Notes under the pieces: generated by a model
Databases searched by the model: none
The model's input: the letters and a program-made list of their open reading frames with translations, nothing else
What the model was told of the DNA's origin: nothing
Program-made: the position numbers and the translations under genes
Origin: Microbacterium salitolerans
Lineage (GTDB): Bacteria; Actinomycetota; Actinomycetes; Actinomycetales; Microbacteriaceae
Length of the DNA stretch: 64,000 bases
Assembly (NCBI RefSeq): GCF_019720895.1
Contig: NZ_JAHKSH010000003.1
Span: 496,001-560,000 of the forward strand
Direction of reading: 5' to 3'
Part shown: positions 45,081 to 53,118 of the stretch, in pieces
How positions within the stretch are numbered: the stretch's first letter is position 1
How the letters are laid out: each line of letters begins with the position of its first letter

Positions 45081-46100
45081 TCACTCGGCGATCGTGATGA
45101 CGACGCGACCGACCGTGCTGCCGGCGGCGAGGCGCTCGATGGCCGAGGGGGCATCGGCGAAAGCGACGACGTCGTCGACGACGGGCTGGATCTCGCCGGC
45201 CTCCGCGAGGCGCACGAGCTCGGCGTGCGCCTGGTCCGCGAGCTCGGGGAGGCGCTGCTGGTAGAGGGCCCAGTGCAGCCCGAGGAGGCTGTAGTTCTTG
45301 ACGAGCGCGTGATTCATGCGGGCCGCGGGGATCTCGCCGCTCGCGAACCCGACGATGACGATTCGGCCCTCGAACGCGATGCACTTCGTCGACGCGTCGA
45401 ACGCGGAGCCGCCGACGGGGTCGAAGACGACATCGGCGCCGTCGCCGTCGGTGAGATCCTTCACCCGCTGCGCGAGGCCGTCGCCGACCTCCGGGCGCAC
45501 GAGCACATGCGTGGCCCCCGCGGCTCGTGCCGCTTCGGCCTTTTCCGGGGAGCCGACGACGCCGATGACGCGCGCGCCGGCCGCGACGCCCAGCTGCACC
45601 GCGGCCAGGCCGACGCCGCCCGCCGCCGCATGTACGAGGAGCGTCTCGCCGCGCTGGAGACGTGCGCGGCGGTGCAGGGCGAACCACGCCGTCTGATAGG
45701 CAATCGTGAGCCCTGCCGCCTGGGTGTCATCGAGCCCCGCGGGGGCGACGCGGACGTCGCCCGCGGGGACCGAGGTGTATTCCGCGAGCGACCCGATGTG
45801 CGAGGCGACGACACGGTCGCCGACGCCCACATGCCGCACCTGCTCCCCCACCGCGACGACGTCGCCGCACAGCTCGATACCCGGAGTGAAGGGCAGGTCG
45901 GGCCGGACCTGGTATTCGCCGCGGGCGAGCAGGACATCGGGGAAGTTGACGGCGACGGCGCGTACGCGGATGAGCACCTCCGAGGGGGAGGGCGACGGCG
46001 TCGGAACGTCGGCGAGGTGCATCACCTCGCGCGGCTCGCCATGGGCGGTGATCTGCCAGGCGCGCATCGATTCGGGGAGCAGGGGTGCGGTCACGATCAT
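45081..46100 (-). CDS. Zinc-less quinone oxidoreductase / enoyl reductase-like (MDR family)
   Basis: 339 residues. Medium-chain reductase fold: GIELCGDVVAVGEQV (GroES-like domain), LVHAAAGGVGLAAVQLG (about 152-168) NADPH-binding, VFDPVGGSAFD. No structural or catalytic zinc cysteines, so the NADPH:quinone oxidoreductase group, some of which reduce enoyl-CoA or enoyl thioesters. ATG overlaps the TetR stop (ATGA). Confidence 0.88.
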   Translation of the reverse strand: MIVTAPLLPESMRAWQITAHGEPREVMHLADVPTPSPSPSEVLIRVRAVAVNFPDVLLARGEYQVRPDLPFTPGIELCGDVVAVGEQVRHVGVGDRVVASHIGSLAEYTSVPAGDVRVAPAGLDDTQAAGLTIAYQTAWFALHRRARLQRGETLLVHAAAGGVGLAAVQLGVAAGARVIGVVGSPEKAEAARAAGATHVLVRPEVGDGLAQRVKDLTDGDGADVVFDPVGGSAFDASTKCIAFEGRIVIVGFASGEIPAARMNHALVKNYSLLGLHWALYQQRLPELADQAHAELVRLAEAGEIQPVVDDVVAFADAPSAIERLAAGSTVGRVVITIAE

Positions 46101-46675
46101 TCCTTTCGGATGCTGCGCAGGAAGAGATCCGTCAGCTGCTGTGCGACCTCGCGCTTGTCCTCCGGGCCTTCTGGGCGGTACCAGTGCGAGAGATAGTGCA
46201 CGTCGCTGAAGAAGTGTGCGATGAGAACGGACGTGGGGATGTCGGTGCGGAAGACGCCCTCCGCCTGACCGCGATGGAGAAGCTCGGTCACACGGTCGTG
46301 GTAGGCGCGGCGCCGGCGGGTGACCTCCTGCTGGCGCGGCTCGCTGAGCATGTGGAGGCTGCGGAAGAACACCGTGCCCTCGGGGAGGGAGTCGATCGAC
46401 GTCTCGACGACGTCGCGGCACATCCGCTCGAGGACCTCCTCGGCCGGGCCCCCTTCGTCGAGGATCTGGTCGAGGCGCGCGCGCTGGAGCGTGAGCATGC
46501 GCTCGTAGATGCCGAAGAGGAGGTCGTCCTTCGACTGGAAGTAGTGATACATCGCGCCCTTGGTGACGCCGGCGGCGGCGACGATCTGCTGGACGCTCGT
46601 GTTCGCATAGCCCTGCGCGGCGAACAGTTCGACGGCTGCGCGGGTGACCTGGTCGGCGACGTGAGTGGACTTCAT
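46097..46675 (-). CDS. TetR family regulator (candidate FadR/PfmR-type master of the island)
   Basis: 192 residues. N-terminal HTH: AAVELFAAQGYANTSVQQIVAAAGVTKGAMYHYFQSKDDLLF (about 13-54), a canonical TetR DNA-binding domain; the C-terminal half resembles TetR regulators of acyl-CoA metabolism. It lies within the minus-strand gene string that starts after operator site D, so it is probably autoregulated and the best candidate to bind all four CATACCG palindromes, with an acyl-CoA effector. Binding is inference. Confidence 0.85.
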   Translation of the reverse strand: MKSTHVADQVTRAAVELFAAQGYANTSVQQIVAAAGVTKGAMYHYFQSKDDLLFGIYERMLTLQRARLDQILDEGGPAEEVLERMCRDVVETSIDSLPEGTVFFRSLHMLSEPRQQEVTRRRRAYHDRVTELLHRGQAEGVFRTDIPTSVLIAHFFSDVHYLSHWYRPEGPEDKREVAQQLTDLFLRSIRKE

Positions 46676-46686
46676 GGATCCATTCT

Positions 46687-47427
46687 TCACTCGACGGCTG
46701 CGACGCTTGCGCCGCCGTCGATCTTGAGGGTCTGGCCGGTCACCCAGGCGGCGTCGTCGGACAGGAGGAACGCGATGGGGCCGGCGACGTCGACGGGTTC
46801 GCCGAGGCGCCGCAGCGGATAGCGCGCCGCGGTCTCCTCCTCGTGGCCCTCGTACAGGGCTCGGGCGAGATGGGTCCTCACGACGCCGGGTGCGACGGCG
46901 TTGACGCGCACGGCGGGCGCGAGCTCGATCGCGAGCTGCTGTGTGAGGTTGATGAGCGCGGCCTTCGAGACGCCGTAGAACGCGATGTTCGGGCTCGCGG
47001 TCGTTCCCGCGATCGACGCGGTGCTGACGATCGACGCGGGAGCGGCCGCCGCGACGACGTCCCTCGTCCACTCGAACGCGGCGAGCACGTTGACCTCGAG
47101 GATCTTGCGCACGAGCCCCGGATCGATGGCGGTCGCCGGACCGTAGGCGGGGTTGATGCCGGCGTTGCTGACGAGATGGTCGATGCGGCCGAAGCGCTCC
47201 ATCGTGTGCGCGATGGCCGCGGCGCGGTGCGCGTCGTCGTCAGCCTTCCCTGCCACGGCGGACGCGCGATCGGGCCCGAGCGCGCCGACGGCCTCGTCGA
47301 GCGCCTCCTGCCGGCGGCCGGTCAGCACGACGGCGGCGCCCTCGTCGACGAGCCGGCGGGCTGTCGCGAAGCCGATGCCCCTGCTCGCGCCCGTGATCAG
47401 GGCGACCCTTCCCGAGAACCTCTGCAC
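46687..47427 (-). CDS. SDR family oxidoreductase
   Basis: 246 residues, GTG start with GGAGG upstream. TGASRGIGFATARRL (about 12-26), SNAGINPAYGP, Tyr-Lys in FYGVSKAALI (about 151-160), PGVVRTHLA, and a C-terminal WVTGQTLKIDGG. First gene of the long minus-strand string, directly below operator site D. Likely a 3-hydroxyacyl-CoA/3-oxoacyl reductase; substrate uncertain. Confidence 0.87.
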   Translation of the reverse strand: MQRFSGRVALITGASRGIGFATARRLVDEGAAVVLTGRRQEALDEAVGALGPDRASAVAGKADDDAHRAAAIAHTMERFGRIDHLVSNAGINPAYGPATAIDPGLVRKILEVNVLAAFEWTRDVVAAAAPASIVSTASIAGTTASPNIAFYGVSKAALINLTQQLAIELAPAVRVNAVAPGVVRTHLARALYEGHEEETAARYPLRRLGEPVDVAGPIAFLLSDDAAWVTGQTLKIDGGASVAAVE

Positions 47428-47435
47428 ACTGCCTC

Positions 47436-47455
47436 CATACCGTCTGGTCGGTTTG
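47436..47455. promoter_or_regulatory. TetR-type operator, site D
   Basis: CATACCGTCTGGTCGGTTTG, fourth copy, 8 nt upstream of the GTG of the first SDR of the minus-strand string and abutting its ribosome site. Confidence 0.78.
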
Positions 47456-47517
47456 TGAGGCGACCGTACCATGCCGTTCCGCCTCGGCGCACGGCCGGCG
47501 AGAGGATTCGTCTGCCG

Positions 47518-47523
47518 TAAGAT
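47518..47523 (+). promoter_or_regulatory. Putative -10 box of leaderless purM
   Basis: TAAGAT ends 6 nt before the GTG at 47530; no ribosome site between. Confidence 0.5.
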
Positions 47524-47529
47524 TGTGGT

Positions 47530-48669
47530 GTGGCTTCCGAATCCGCGCCCTCTCCCTCCTCCGCCTCGAGTTCGACCTACTCCGAAGCAGGCGTCGACAC
47601 CGCCGCCGGCGACCTCGCCGTCGAGCTGATGAAGTCGTCTGTTCGCGCAACCCAGGGCCCCGAGGTCCTCGGGGGTGTCGGCGGCTTCGCCGGCATGTTC
47701 GACGCGAGCGCGCTCAAGGCCTATGAGCGCCCGCTGCTCGCCTCGAGCACCGACGGCGTCGGCACGAAGGTGGCGATCGCACAGGCCATCGACAAGCACG
47801 ACACGATCGGGCAGGACCTCGTCGGCATGGTCGTCGACGACATCGTCGTGATGGGGGCGAAGCCGCTCTTCATGACCGACTACATCGCGTGCGGCAAGGT
47901 CGTGCCCGAGCGCATCGCCGACATCGTCCGCGGCATCGCCGACGCCTGCACCGCGACGGGCACGGCCCTCGTCGGCGGCGAGACGGCCGAGCATCCCGGA
48001 CTCCTCGGTCCCGACGACTACGACGTCGCGGGGGCGGCGACGGGCGTCGTCGAGGCCGATCGCATGCTCGGTGCGCACCTCGTGCAGCCGGGCGACGCGA
48101 TCCTCGCGCTCGCGTCCAGCGGCATCCACTCCAACGGCTACTCGCTTGTGCGTCACGTCCTGAAGAACGCCGGCATCGGGTACTCCGATCGCGCCGACGA
48201 CCTCGCAACCAGCTGGGGTGAGGCGCTCCTCGAGCCGACCCGCCTCTATACGTCGCCGCTGCTGCGCCTCATCGACCAGCTCGGATCCGGTGTCCACTCG
48301 CTGAGCCACGTGACGGGCGGCGGTATCGCCGCGAACCTCGCGCGCGTGCTTCCGCAGGGCACGTGGGCCGACGTCGATCGGTCGACGTGGAGTCCGAGCC
48401 CCGTGTTCCGCACGCTGAGCGACATCGCGGGCACGACCCTCGAGCAGGCGGAGGGCACGTGGAACCTCGGCATCGGCTTCTTCGCCGTCGTCGCCCCGGA
48501 GGCCGCCGGCGCCGCGATCAGCGCGCTCGCCGCCGAGGGGATCCCCGCCTGGCAGGCGGGAGTCGTCGAGGCGGGAACTCCCTCCTCGGCAGGCTATGAG
48601 CAGGGTGCCAAGGGGGTCGACGGCGGTGCCGTCCGGCTCGTCGGCACATACGCGGACGGAGCGAAGTAA
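47530..48669 (+). CDS. purM: Phosphoribosylformylglycinamidine cyclo-ligase PurM
   Basis: 379 residues. AIR synthetase motifs: ASSTDGVGTKVAIA (about 73-86), DLVGMVVDDIVVMGAKPLFMTDYIACG (about 97-123), VGGETAEHPG (about 151-160), LASSGIHSNGYSLVR and HVTGGGIAANL. Converts FGAM to AIR in purine synthesis. Probably leaderless, see the -10 box just upstream. purF follows after 7 bp, so the two form an operon. Confidence 0.97.
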   Translation: MASESAPSPSSASSSTYSEAGVDTAAGDLAVELMKSSVRATQGPEVLGGVGGFAGMFDASALKAYERPLLASSTDGVGTKVAIAQAIDKHDTIGQDLVGMVVDDIVVMGAKPLFMTDYIACGKVVPERIADIVRGIADACTATGTALVGGETAEHPGLLGPDDYDVAGAATGVVEADRMLGAHLVQPGDAILALASSGIHSNGYSLVRHVLKNAGIGYSDRADDLATSWGEALLEPTRLYTSPLLRLIDQLGSGVHSLSHVTGGGIAANLARVLPQGTWADVDRSTWSPSPVFRTLSDIAGTTLEQAEGTWNLGIGFFAVVAPEAAGAAISALAAEGIPAWQAGVVEAGTPSSAGYEQGAKGVDGGAVRLVGTYADGAK

Positions 48670-48676
48670 CCCACCC

Positions 48677-50149
48677 ATGTGCGGCATCGTCGGAGTGGTC
48701 GGTCGCGGCCACGTCAACCAGGACATCTACGACGCACTGCTGCTTCTGCAGCACCGCGGGCAGGACGCCACGGGCATCGCCACGGCCGAGGCGAACGGCG
48801 TCATGCACATGGCCAAGAATAAGGGCATGGTGCGCGAGGCGTTCCGCACGCGCGACATGCGCTCGCTCCTCGGAGGCGTCGGCCTCGGGCACGTGCGCTA
48901 CGCCACCAAGGGCACGGCCTCCAGCGAAGAGGAGATGCAGCCCTTCTATGTGAACGCCCCCTACGGCATCACGCTCATCCACAACGGCAACCTCACGAAC
49001 ACGCGCGAGCTGTCGCGCGAGATGGAGCGCCGCGATCGTCGCCACCTCAACTCGTCGAGCGACACCGAGCTGCTGCTCAACGTGCTCGCGAGCGAGCTGC
49101 AGGCGACGACGAGCTCCGTCGACCTCGACGCCGACCGCATCTTCAAGGCCGTCACCCGCACGCAGCGCCGCATCGAGGGCGCCTACGCCGTCATCTCGTT
49201 CATCGCGGGCTACGGCCTGCTCGCGTTCCGCGACCCGCACGGGATCCGCCCGCTCATCCTCGGACGACGCGACGGCGCCGACGGCAGCGACGAGTGGGTC
49301 GTGGCGAGCGAGTCGCTCGTGCTCGAGAACGGCGACTACGACGTCGTGCGCGAGATCGGACCCGGCGAGGCCGTCTTCATCACGAACGACGGCGAGCTGT
49401 TCTCGCAGCAGTGCGGAGCGGATCCGACGCTCGCGCCCTGCTCGTTCGAGTATGTCTACCTCGCGCGTCCCGACTCGATCATGAACGGCGTGAGCGTGTA
49501 CGAGTCGCGTCTGCGCATGGGCGAGAAGCTCGCCGCGACGATCGCGCGGCACATCCCCGCGGGCGAGATCGACGTCGTCATGCCCATCCCCGACTCGGCG
49601 CGCCCCGCGGCGATGGAGGTCGCGCGCATGCTCGGGATCGAGTACCGCGAGGGCTTCTACAAGAACCGCTACGTCGGCCGCACGTTCATCATGCCGGGGC
49701 AGGCGGCGCGCAAGAAGAGCGTGCGCCAGAAGCTCAATGCGATGTCGATGGAGTTCCGCGGCAAGAAGGTGCTGCTGATCGACGACTCGATCGTGCGCGG
49801 CACGACGAGCCGTCAGATCATCCAGATGGCGCGCGACGCCGGCGCCGCGAGCGTCTCCTTCGCGTCGGCCGCGCCGCCCGTCCGCTACCCGCACGTCTAC
49901 GGCATCAACATGCCCTCGGCGACGGAGCTGATCGCGCATGGCCGCACGATCCCCGAGATCCGCGATGAGCTGGGAGCCGACCACCTCGTCTATCAGGAGA
50001 TTGACGACCTCAAGGCCGCCATCATCGAGGGGCGCGCGAACGGCGTGACGATCGACGACCTCGATATGAGCTGCTTCGATGGCCGCTATGTGACGGGCAC
50101 CGTGAGCGACGAGTATCTCGAGTGGGTCGCCGAGACGCAGGGGACCTGA
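48677..50149 (+). CDS. purF: Amidophosphoribosyltransferase PurF
   Basis: 490 residues. Starts MCGIVGVVG, so the nucleophilic Cys is residue 2 after Met removal and no propeptide is encoded. Glutaminase domain HRGQDATGIA, GLGHVRYATKG; PRTase domain VLLIDDSIVRGTT (about 365-377) for PRPP. First committed step of purine synthesis. A longer frame upstream overlaps purM and lacks the required N-terminal Cys, so it was rejected. Confidence 0.97.
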   Translation: MCGIVGVVGRGHVNQDIYDALLLLQHRGQDATGIATAEANGVMHMAKNKGMVREAFRTRDMRSLLGGVGLGHVRYATKGTASSEEEMQPFYVNAPYGITLIHNGNLTNTRELSREMERRDRRHLNSSSDTELLLNVLASELQATTSSVDLDADRIFKAVTRTQRRIEGAYAVISFIAGYGLLAFRDPHGIRPLILGRRDGADGSDEWVVASESLVLENGDYDVVREIGPGEAVFITNDGELFSQQCGADPTLAPCSFEYVYLARPDSIMNGVSVYESRLRMGEKLAATIARHIPAGEIDVVMPIPDSARPAAMEVARMLGIEYREGFYKNRYVGRTFIMPGQAARKKSVRQKLNAMSMEFRGKKVLLIDDSIVRGTTSRQIIQMARDAGAASVSFASAAPPVRYPHVYGINMPSATELIAHGRTIPEIRDELGADHLVYQEIDDLKAAIIEGRANGVTIDDLDMSCFDGRYVTGTVSDEYLEWVAETQGT

Positions 50150-50194
50150 CCCCGTCGCGGAGGATCGCGCTCTCGGGCTGACCCGATTCCTCCT

Positions 50195-50208
50195 CGAGAT
50201 ATATCTCG
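50195..50208. promoter_or_regulatory. GAGATATA palindrome, site 1
   Basis: CGAGATATATCTCG, perfect 14-bp palindrome immediately before the -10 box of the TIGR02611 gene. Nearly the same site occurs before the DUF4097-padR operon (51324). Confidence 0.75.
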
Positions 50209-50209
50209 T

Positions 50210-50215
50210 TACCAT
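50210..50215 (+). promoter_or_regulatory. Putative -10 box of leaderless TIGR02611 gene
   Basis: TACCAT ends 6 nt before ATG 50222. The 14-bp palindrome occupies the spacer region upstream. Confidence 0.5.
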
Positions 50216-50238
50216 CGAGTCATGTCACATGACTCGAT
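50214..50238. promoter_or_regulatory. 11-bp inverted repeat across the start codon
   Basis: ATCGAGTCATG (50214-50224) and CATGACTCGAT (50228-50238) pair perfectly around TCA, spanning -10 box, predicted start site and first codons. If the message is leaderless the RNA hairpin cannot form, so this would be a DNA-level site or chance. Confidence 0.45.
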
Positions 50239-50584
50239 CCACGTGGTGTCGATGCCGCGTCCGGCCGATGCGTCCTCCCGCGAGAAGCCCGGTCTCGCGC
50301 GTCGCGGCGGGCGTGCCGCTCGTCGCGCGATCGGGCGCAACCGCTACGTCGAGGGGGCGTACAAGACGATCATCGGCGTCGTCGGCGGCGCGATCACCGT
50401 CATCGGTCTCGTGCTCGTTCCTCTGCCTGGGCCCGGCTGGCTGATCGTCTTCGCGGGTCTCGTCGTGCTCGCGACGGAGTTCCCCTGGGCGCGGCGCGCG
50501 GCGGCGTGGCTCAAGCGTCAGCTCGACCGCTTCGTCGCCTGGTGGCGGGCGCGCAGAGAGCGCCGTGCGTCGGCGTCCAGGTGA
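50222..50584 (+). CDS. TIGR02611-type PGPGW membrane protein
   Basis: 120 residues. Basic N-terminus, two closely spaced hydrophobic segments (about 57-75 and 78-94) joined by PLPGPGWLIVFAGLVVLATEF, the hallmark of the actinobacterial TIGR02611 / PGPGW family, then a basic tail rich in Arg. Function unknown; membrane location predicted. Preceded by a palindrome also found at the PadR operon, suggesting shared control. Confidence 0.88.
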   Translation: MSHDSIHVVSMPRPADASSREKPGLARRGGRAARRAIGRNRYVEGAYKTIIGVVGGAITVIGLVLVPLPGPGWLIVFAGLVVLATEFPWARRAAAWLKRQLDRFVAWWRARRERRASASR

Positions 50585-50593
50585 CGCGCCGCC

Positions 50594-51175
50594 TCACTTC
50601 TCGAGCGTGGCCGCGCGGATGATCCCGATCACGCCGAAGAGCACGAGCGAGGCGCCGATGAGGATCCACAGGCCGACGGCGGTCGCCAGCGGAGAGAGGA
50701 CCACGAGCACGCCCGCGACGATGGTGATGATCGCGAAGGCGATCGTCCAGCCGCGATGAGGCTTCTCGGCGCCGGGCCAGGACGGCTGCGACGGGCGTCG
50801 GAGCGACGTGAGCGAGACGATTCCGTCGAGGATCCACGCGATGCCGATGAGCGTCGTCACGATGACGGCGATCACGGTCGTGGTGCCCGAGAGGTTCGCG
50901 AAGGCGGCGATGCCGCCCGCGAGGAAGACGAGCCCGAGGACGATGATCCCCGTGCGCATCCACCCTGACGTGCCGCGCGCGAAGATCCCGTAGGCGAGCT
51001 GGAACAGGCCGCCGATGACCGCGTAGATCGCGAGGAGCACGGTGACGGCCATGGCCGACTTCGCGGGCCAGATCAGGATCAGGAGACCGAACACGAGCGA
51101 GACGATGCTGCCGATGAGGATGGCCGTGCGCAGGGCCTGGCGCATCCCGTAATCGGGGCGGAGTTCGTAGGACAT
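50594..51175 (-). CDS. HdeD-like DUF308 membrane protein
   Basis: 193 residues, six membrane helices in three repeated pairs as in the HdeD/DUF308 family; AILIGSIVSLVFGLLILIWP is the first repeat. Family members in enterobacteria are linked to acid resistance; role here unknown. Convergent with the TIGR02611 gene at 9 bp. Start at 51175 gives the normal family length. Confidence 0.85.
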   Translation of the reverse strand: MSYELRPDYGMRQALRTAILIGSIVSLVFGLLILIWPAKSAMAVTVLLAIYAVIGGLFQLAYGIFARGTSGWMRTGIIVLGLVFLAGGIAAFANLSGTTTVIAVIVTTLIGIAWILDGIVSLTSLRRPSQPSWPGAEKPHRGWTIAFAIITIVAGVLVVLSPLATAVGLWILIGASLVLFGVIGIIRAATLEK

Positions 51176-51323
51176 GGTGCCTCCCGGGCGTGGTCGTGCG
51201 GTCGAAGACGACGCTACTCCGTGGCGTGCGGCGAGACGAGGGCGGCGCGCGACCGCGGGTCGTTCCTGGGAGTTCTCGTCACGCGGTGGCGAAACGCGAT
51301 ACATCGTGTTTCAATCGACTAAG

Positions 51324-51339
51324 TCGAGATATAACTCGA
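51324..51339. promoter_or_regulatory. GAGATATA palindrome, site 2 (putative PadR operator)
   Basis: TCGAGATATAACTCGA, 16-bp dyad with one mismatch at the centre, overlapping a TATAAC -10-like sequence 41 nt before the DUF4097 gene. Same core as site 1 at 50195. Confidence 0.72.
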
Positions 51340-51379
51340 ATCTGACGCCGGGGGAGCCGGCCGAGCGAAGGCAGGGAAC

Positions 51380-52243
51380 ATGGAGCACGAGAAGTGGATC
51401 ATCCACCCGGGCGAGACTCGCGTGATCGACGTCGCCGACGTCGCGCGGCTGAAGGCGAGCCTGGTCGGCGGGCAGATCGACATCATCGGCCACGACGAGC
51501 CGCATGTGCGCGTCGAGGTGCACGGCGTCGCCGTCAAGGACCTCCGCATCGAGGTGACGCGCGGCGCGCTCGAGATCGACCACCCGCAGCTGCGCTGGGA
51601 CAACTTCATCAAGGTCTTCGGCAACGTCGGATCCTCGGGTCCGCGCGCTGAGATCAGCGTCGCCGTCCCGCGACACCTCGAGCTCACGCTCGGCGTCGTC
51701 AGCGCGAACGCGCTCGTGGCGGGTCTCGCGGGCGACGCGACGATCAACACGGTCTCCGCCGACGTGCTCGTCGACGGTCTCACGGGCGACCTCAACACGC
51801 ACGCCGTCTCGGGTGACGTGCAGGTGCGCGGACTCGTCGGCGCCTTCTCCTGCGACATGGTCTCGGGCGACATCGCGGTCTCGGGCGAGGTCACGAAGAC
51901 CGACATCAACACCGTCTCGGGCACGGTGCTCCTCGACGGGACGGGTGCGCTGCAGTCGGCGCAGCTCAACTCGGTCTCGGGTGCGACGACGCTGCGCCTC
52001 GACGACGAGTACGCCGCCGACTACAACATCCACACGCTCAGCGGCCGCGTGCACGTCGACGGCGTCGCCCGTTCGCGCAACCACCAGGGGCACACCGGGG
52101 CGCTGTCGGGCATGTTCGCGGATGTCCGGGCCAACTCGGTCAGCGGAGACATCACGGTCGTGCGGCGCGGCGAGACCGCGCGCGAGATCGGGGTCGACAG
52201 CGAGGTGCAGTGGCCGGGAGCCGAGCGCGAGGGGCAGAGCTGA
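51380..52243 (+). CDS. DUF4097 beta-strand repeat protein
   Basis: 287 residues with no signal peptide. From about residue 85 on it is built of short beta repeats such as VSADVLVDGLTGDL, VSGDVQVRGLVGAF, VSGDIAVSGEVTKT and VSGTVLLDGTGAL, the right-handed beta-helix-like pattern of DUF4097 (adhesin-like). Many homologues sit beside PadR regulators and are thought to respond to envelope stress; function unproven. Its stop overlaps the padR start by one base. Confidence 0.87.
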   Translation: MEHEKWIIHPGETRVIDVADVARLKASLVGGQIDIIGHDEPHVRVEVHGVAVKDLRIEVTRGALEIDHPQLRWDNFIKVFGNVGSSGPRAEISVAVPRHLELTLGVVSANALVAGLAGDATINTVSADVLVDGLTGDLNTHAVSGDVQVRGLVGAFSCDMVSGDIAVSGEVTKTDINTVSGTVLLDGTGALQSAQLNSVSGATTLRLDDEYAADYNIHTLSGRVHVDGVARSRNHQGHTGALSGMFADVRANSVSGDITVVRRGETAREIGVDSEVQWPGAEREGQS

Positions 52244-52842
52244 TGGCGGCGGTCTTCAGTCACGGCGACCTGCGCCTCTATCTGCTCAGCCTGCTCGAGG
52301 AGAAGCCGCTGCACGGCTACGGCATCATGCAGGCGCTGAGCGAGCGCACGGGGGGCACCTACACCCCGAGCGCCGGAACGATCTATCCGCGCCTCGCAAA
52401 GCTCGAGGAGGAGGGGCTCGTCACCAAGACGAAGGACGGGCGCACGGCGGTCTACGAGATCACCGACGCGGGCCGCGCCGAGGTGCGCAGCCGCGCGGAG
52501 GACATCTCGGGCATCCAGGACGGCCTCTCCGACTCCGTGCGGCTCATCGCCGACGGCGTGCGTCAGAACGTCAGCGAGGCGATGAAGAGCCTCCGGGCCG
52601 ATCTCGCGGCCGCGGCGAACGCGCCCGTCGAGGATCCGCCTCGGGAGGACGACCCGCGCGTCGCCGCCCGCGCCCAGCTGGGACGGGCCGAGACCGCGCT
52701 GTCGGGCTTCCGCGCGTCCGTCCGGGCCGACCTGCGCACCCACGTCGCGCGCGGCGGCGAGCTGTCACCGGCTCTCGTCGACGCGATGCAGGCCGACCTC
52801 GACGCGATCGTGGGCCGCGTGCGCGCTTCCCTCTCGCAGTAG
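52243..52842 (+). CDS. PadR family transcriptional regulator
   Basis: 199 residues. Winged helix at the N-terminus: LYLLSLLEEKPLHGYGIMQAL (about 11-31), SAGTIYPRLAKLEEEGLV (about 45-62) and AVYEITDAGR, all typical of PadR. Long C-terminal helical region (about 85-199) probably mediates dimerisation. Coupled to the DUF4097 gene. Likely autoregulates through the palindrome at 51324 and may also control the TIGR02611 gene through the palindrome at 50195. Confidence 0.9.
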   Translation: MAAVFSHGDLRLYLLSLLEEKPLHGYGIMQALSERTGGTYTPSAGTIYPRLAKLEEEGLVTKTKDGRTAVYEITDAGRAEVRSRAEDISGIQDGLSDSVRLIADGVRQNVSEAMKSLRADLAAAANAPVEDPPREDDPRVAARAQLGRAETALSGFRASVRADLRTHVARGGELSPALVDAMQADLDAIVGRVRASLSQ

Positions 52843-52846
52843 CCAC

Positions 52847-52932
52847 CAACACAACGCAGTCGATTCAGCTCGCACCCCCGCGACACGCCGCCTCCGGCGC
52901 CGGGGGAGCAGCGGATTGACTGCGTTGTGTTG
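52847..52932 (+). repeat. 86-bp palindromic element, copy 2
   Basis: Starts 5 nt past the padR stop. Arms 52847-52864 (CAACACAACGCAGTCGAT) and 52915-52932 pair with one G-U. Same length as copy 1 (8819-8904), with the interior CCGCGACACGCCG and CCGGCGCC in the opposite orientation relative to copy 1. Confidence 0.75.
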
Positions 52933-52984
52933 CGCGGGCCGGCTGGCGGCGTTCGTGTGACGACTGCGGGCGCCCGCGCCGCAC

Positions 52985-53040
52985 TCAGGCGACGCCTGCG
53001 ACCCTTCGTCGGCGGGGGAGAGGTCATGTGCGTGACCTGA
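52985..53040. repeat. Imperfect hairpin of the GTGACG/GACCCTTC family, unit 3
   Basis: Arms 52985-53007 and 53018-53040 pair imperfectly; the arm contains CTGCGACCCTTCG as in the units at 17140 and 17223. Non-coding stretch between padR and the MFS gene; nothing else seen in the 276-bp gap apart from the 86-bp element. Confidence 0.5.
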
Positions 53041-53118
53041 AGGATCCGTGGCGCGGGCGTCCGCGCACGCGAACAGCACCGGGGCACTCAGGCACGCGAG
53101 CGTAGACTCAGTGCTGAT

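Noticed and set aside
44306-47427. The three SDR genes as one duplicated gene set
   Set aside because: They share only family motifs; sequence around the catalytic and C-terminal regions is too different for recent duplication.
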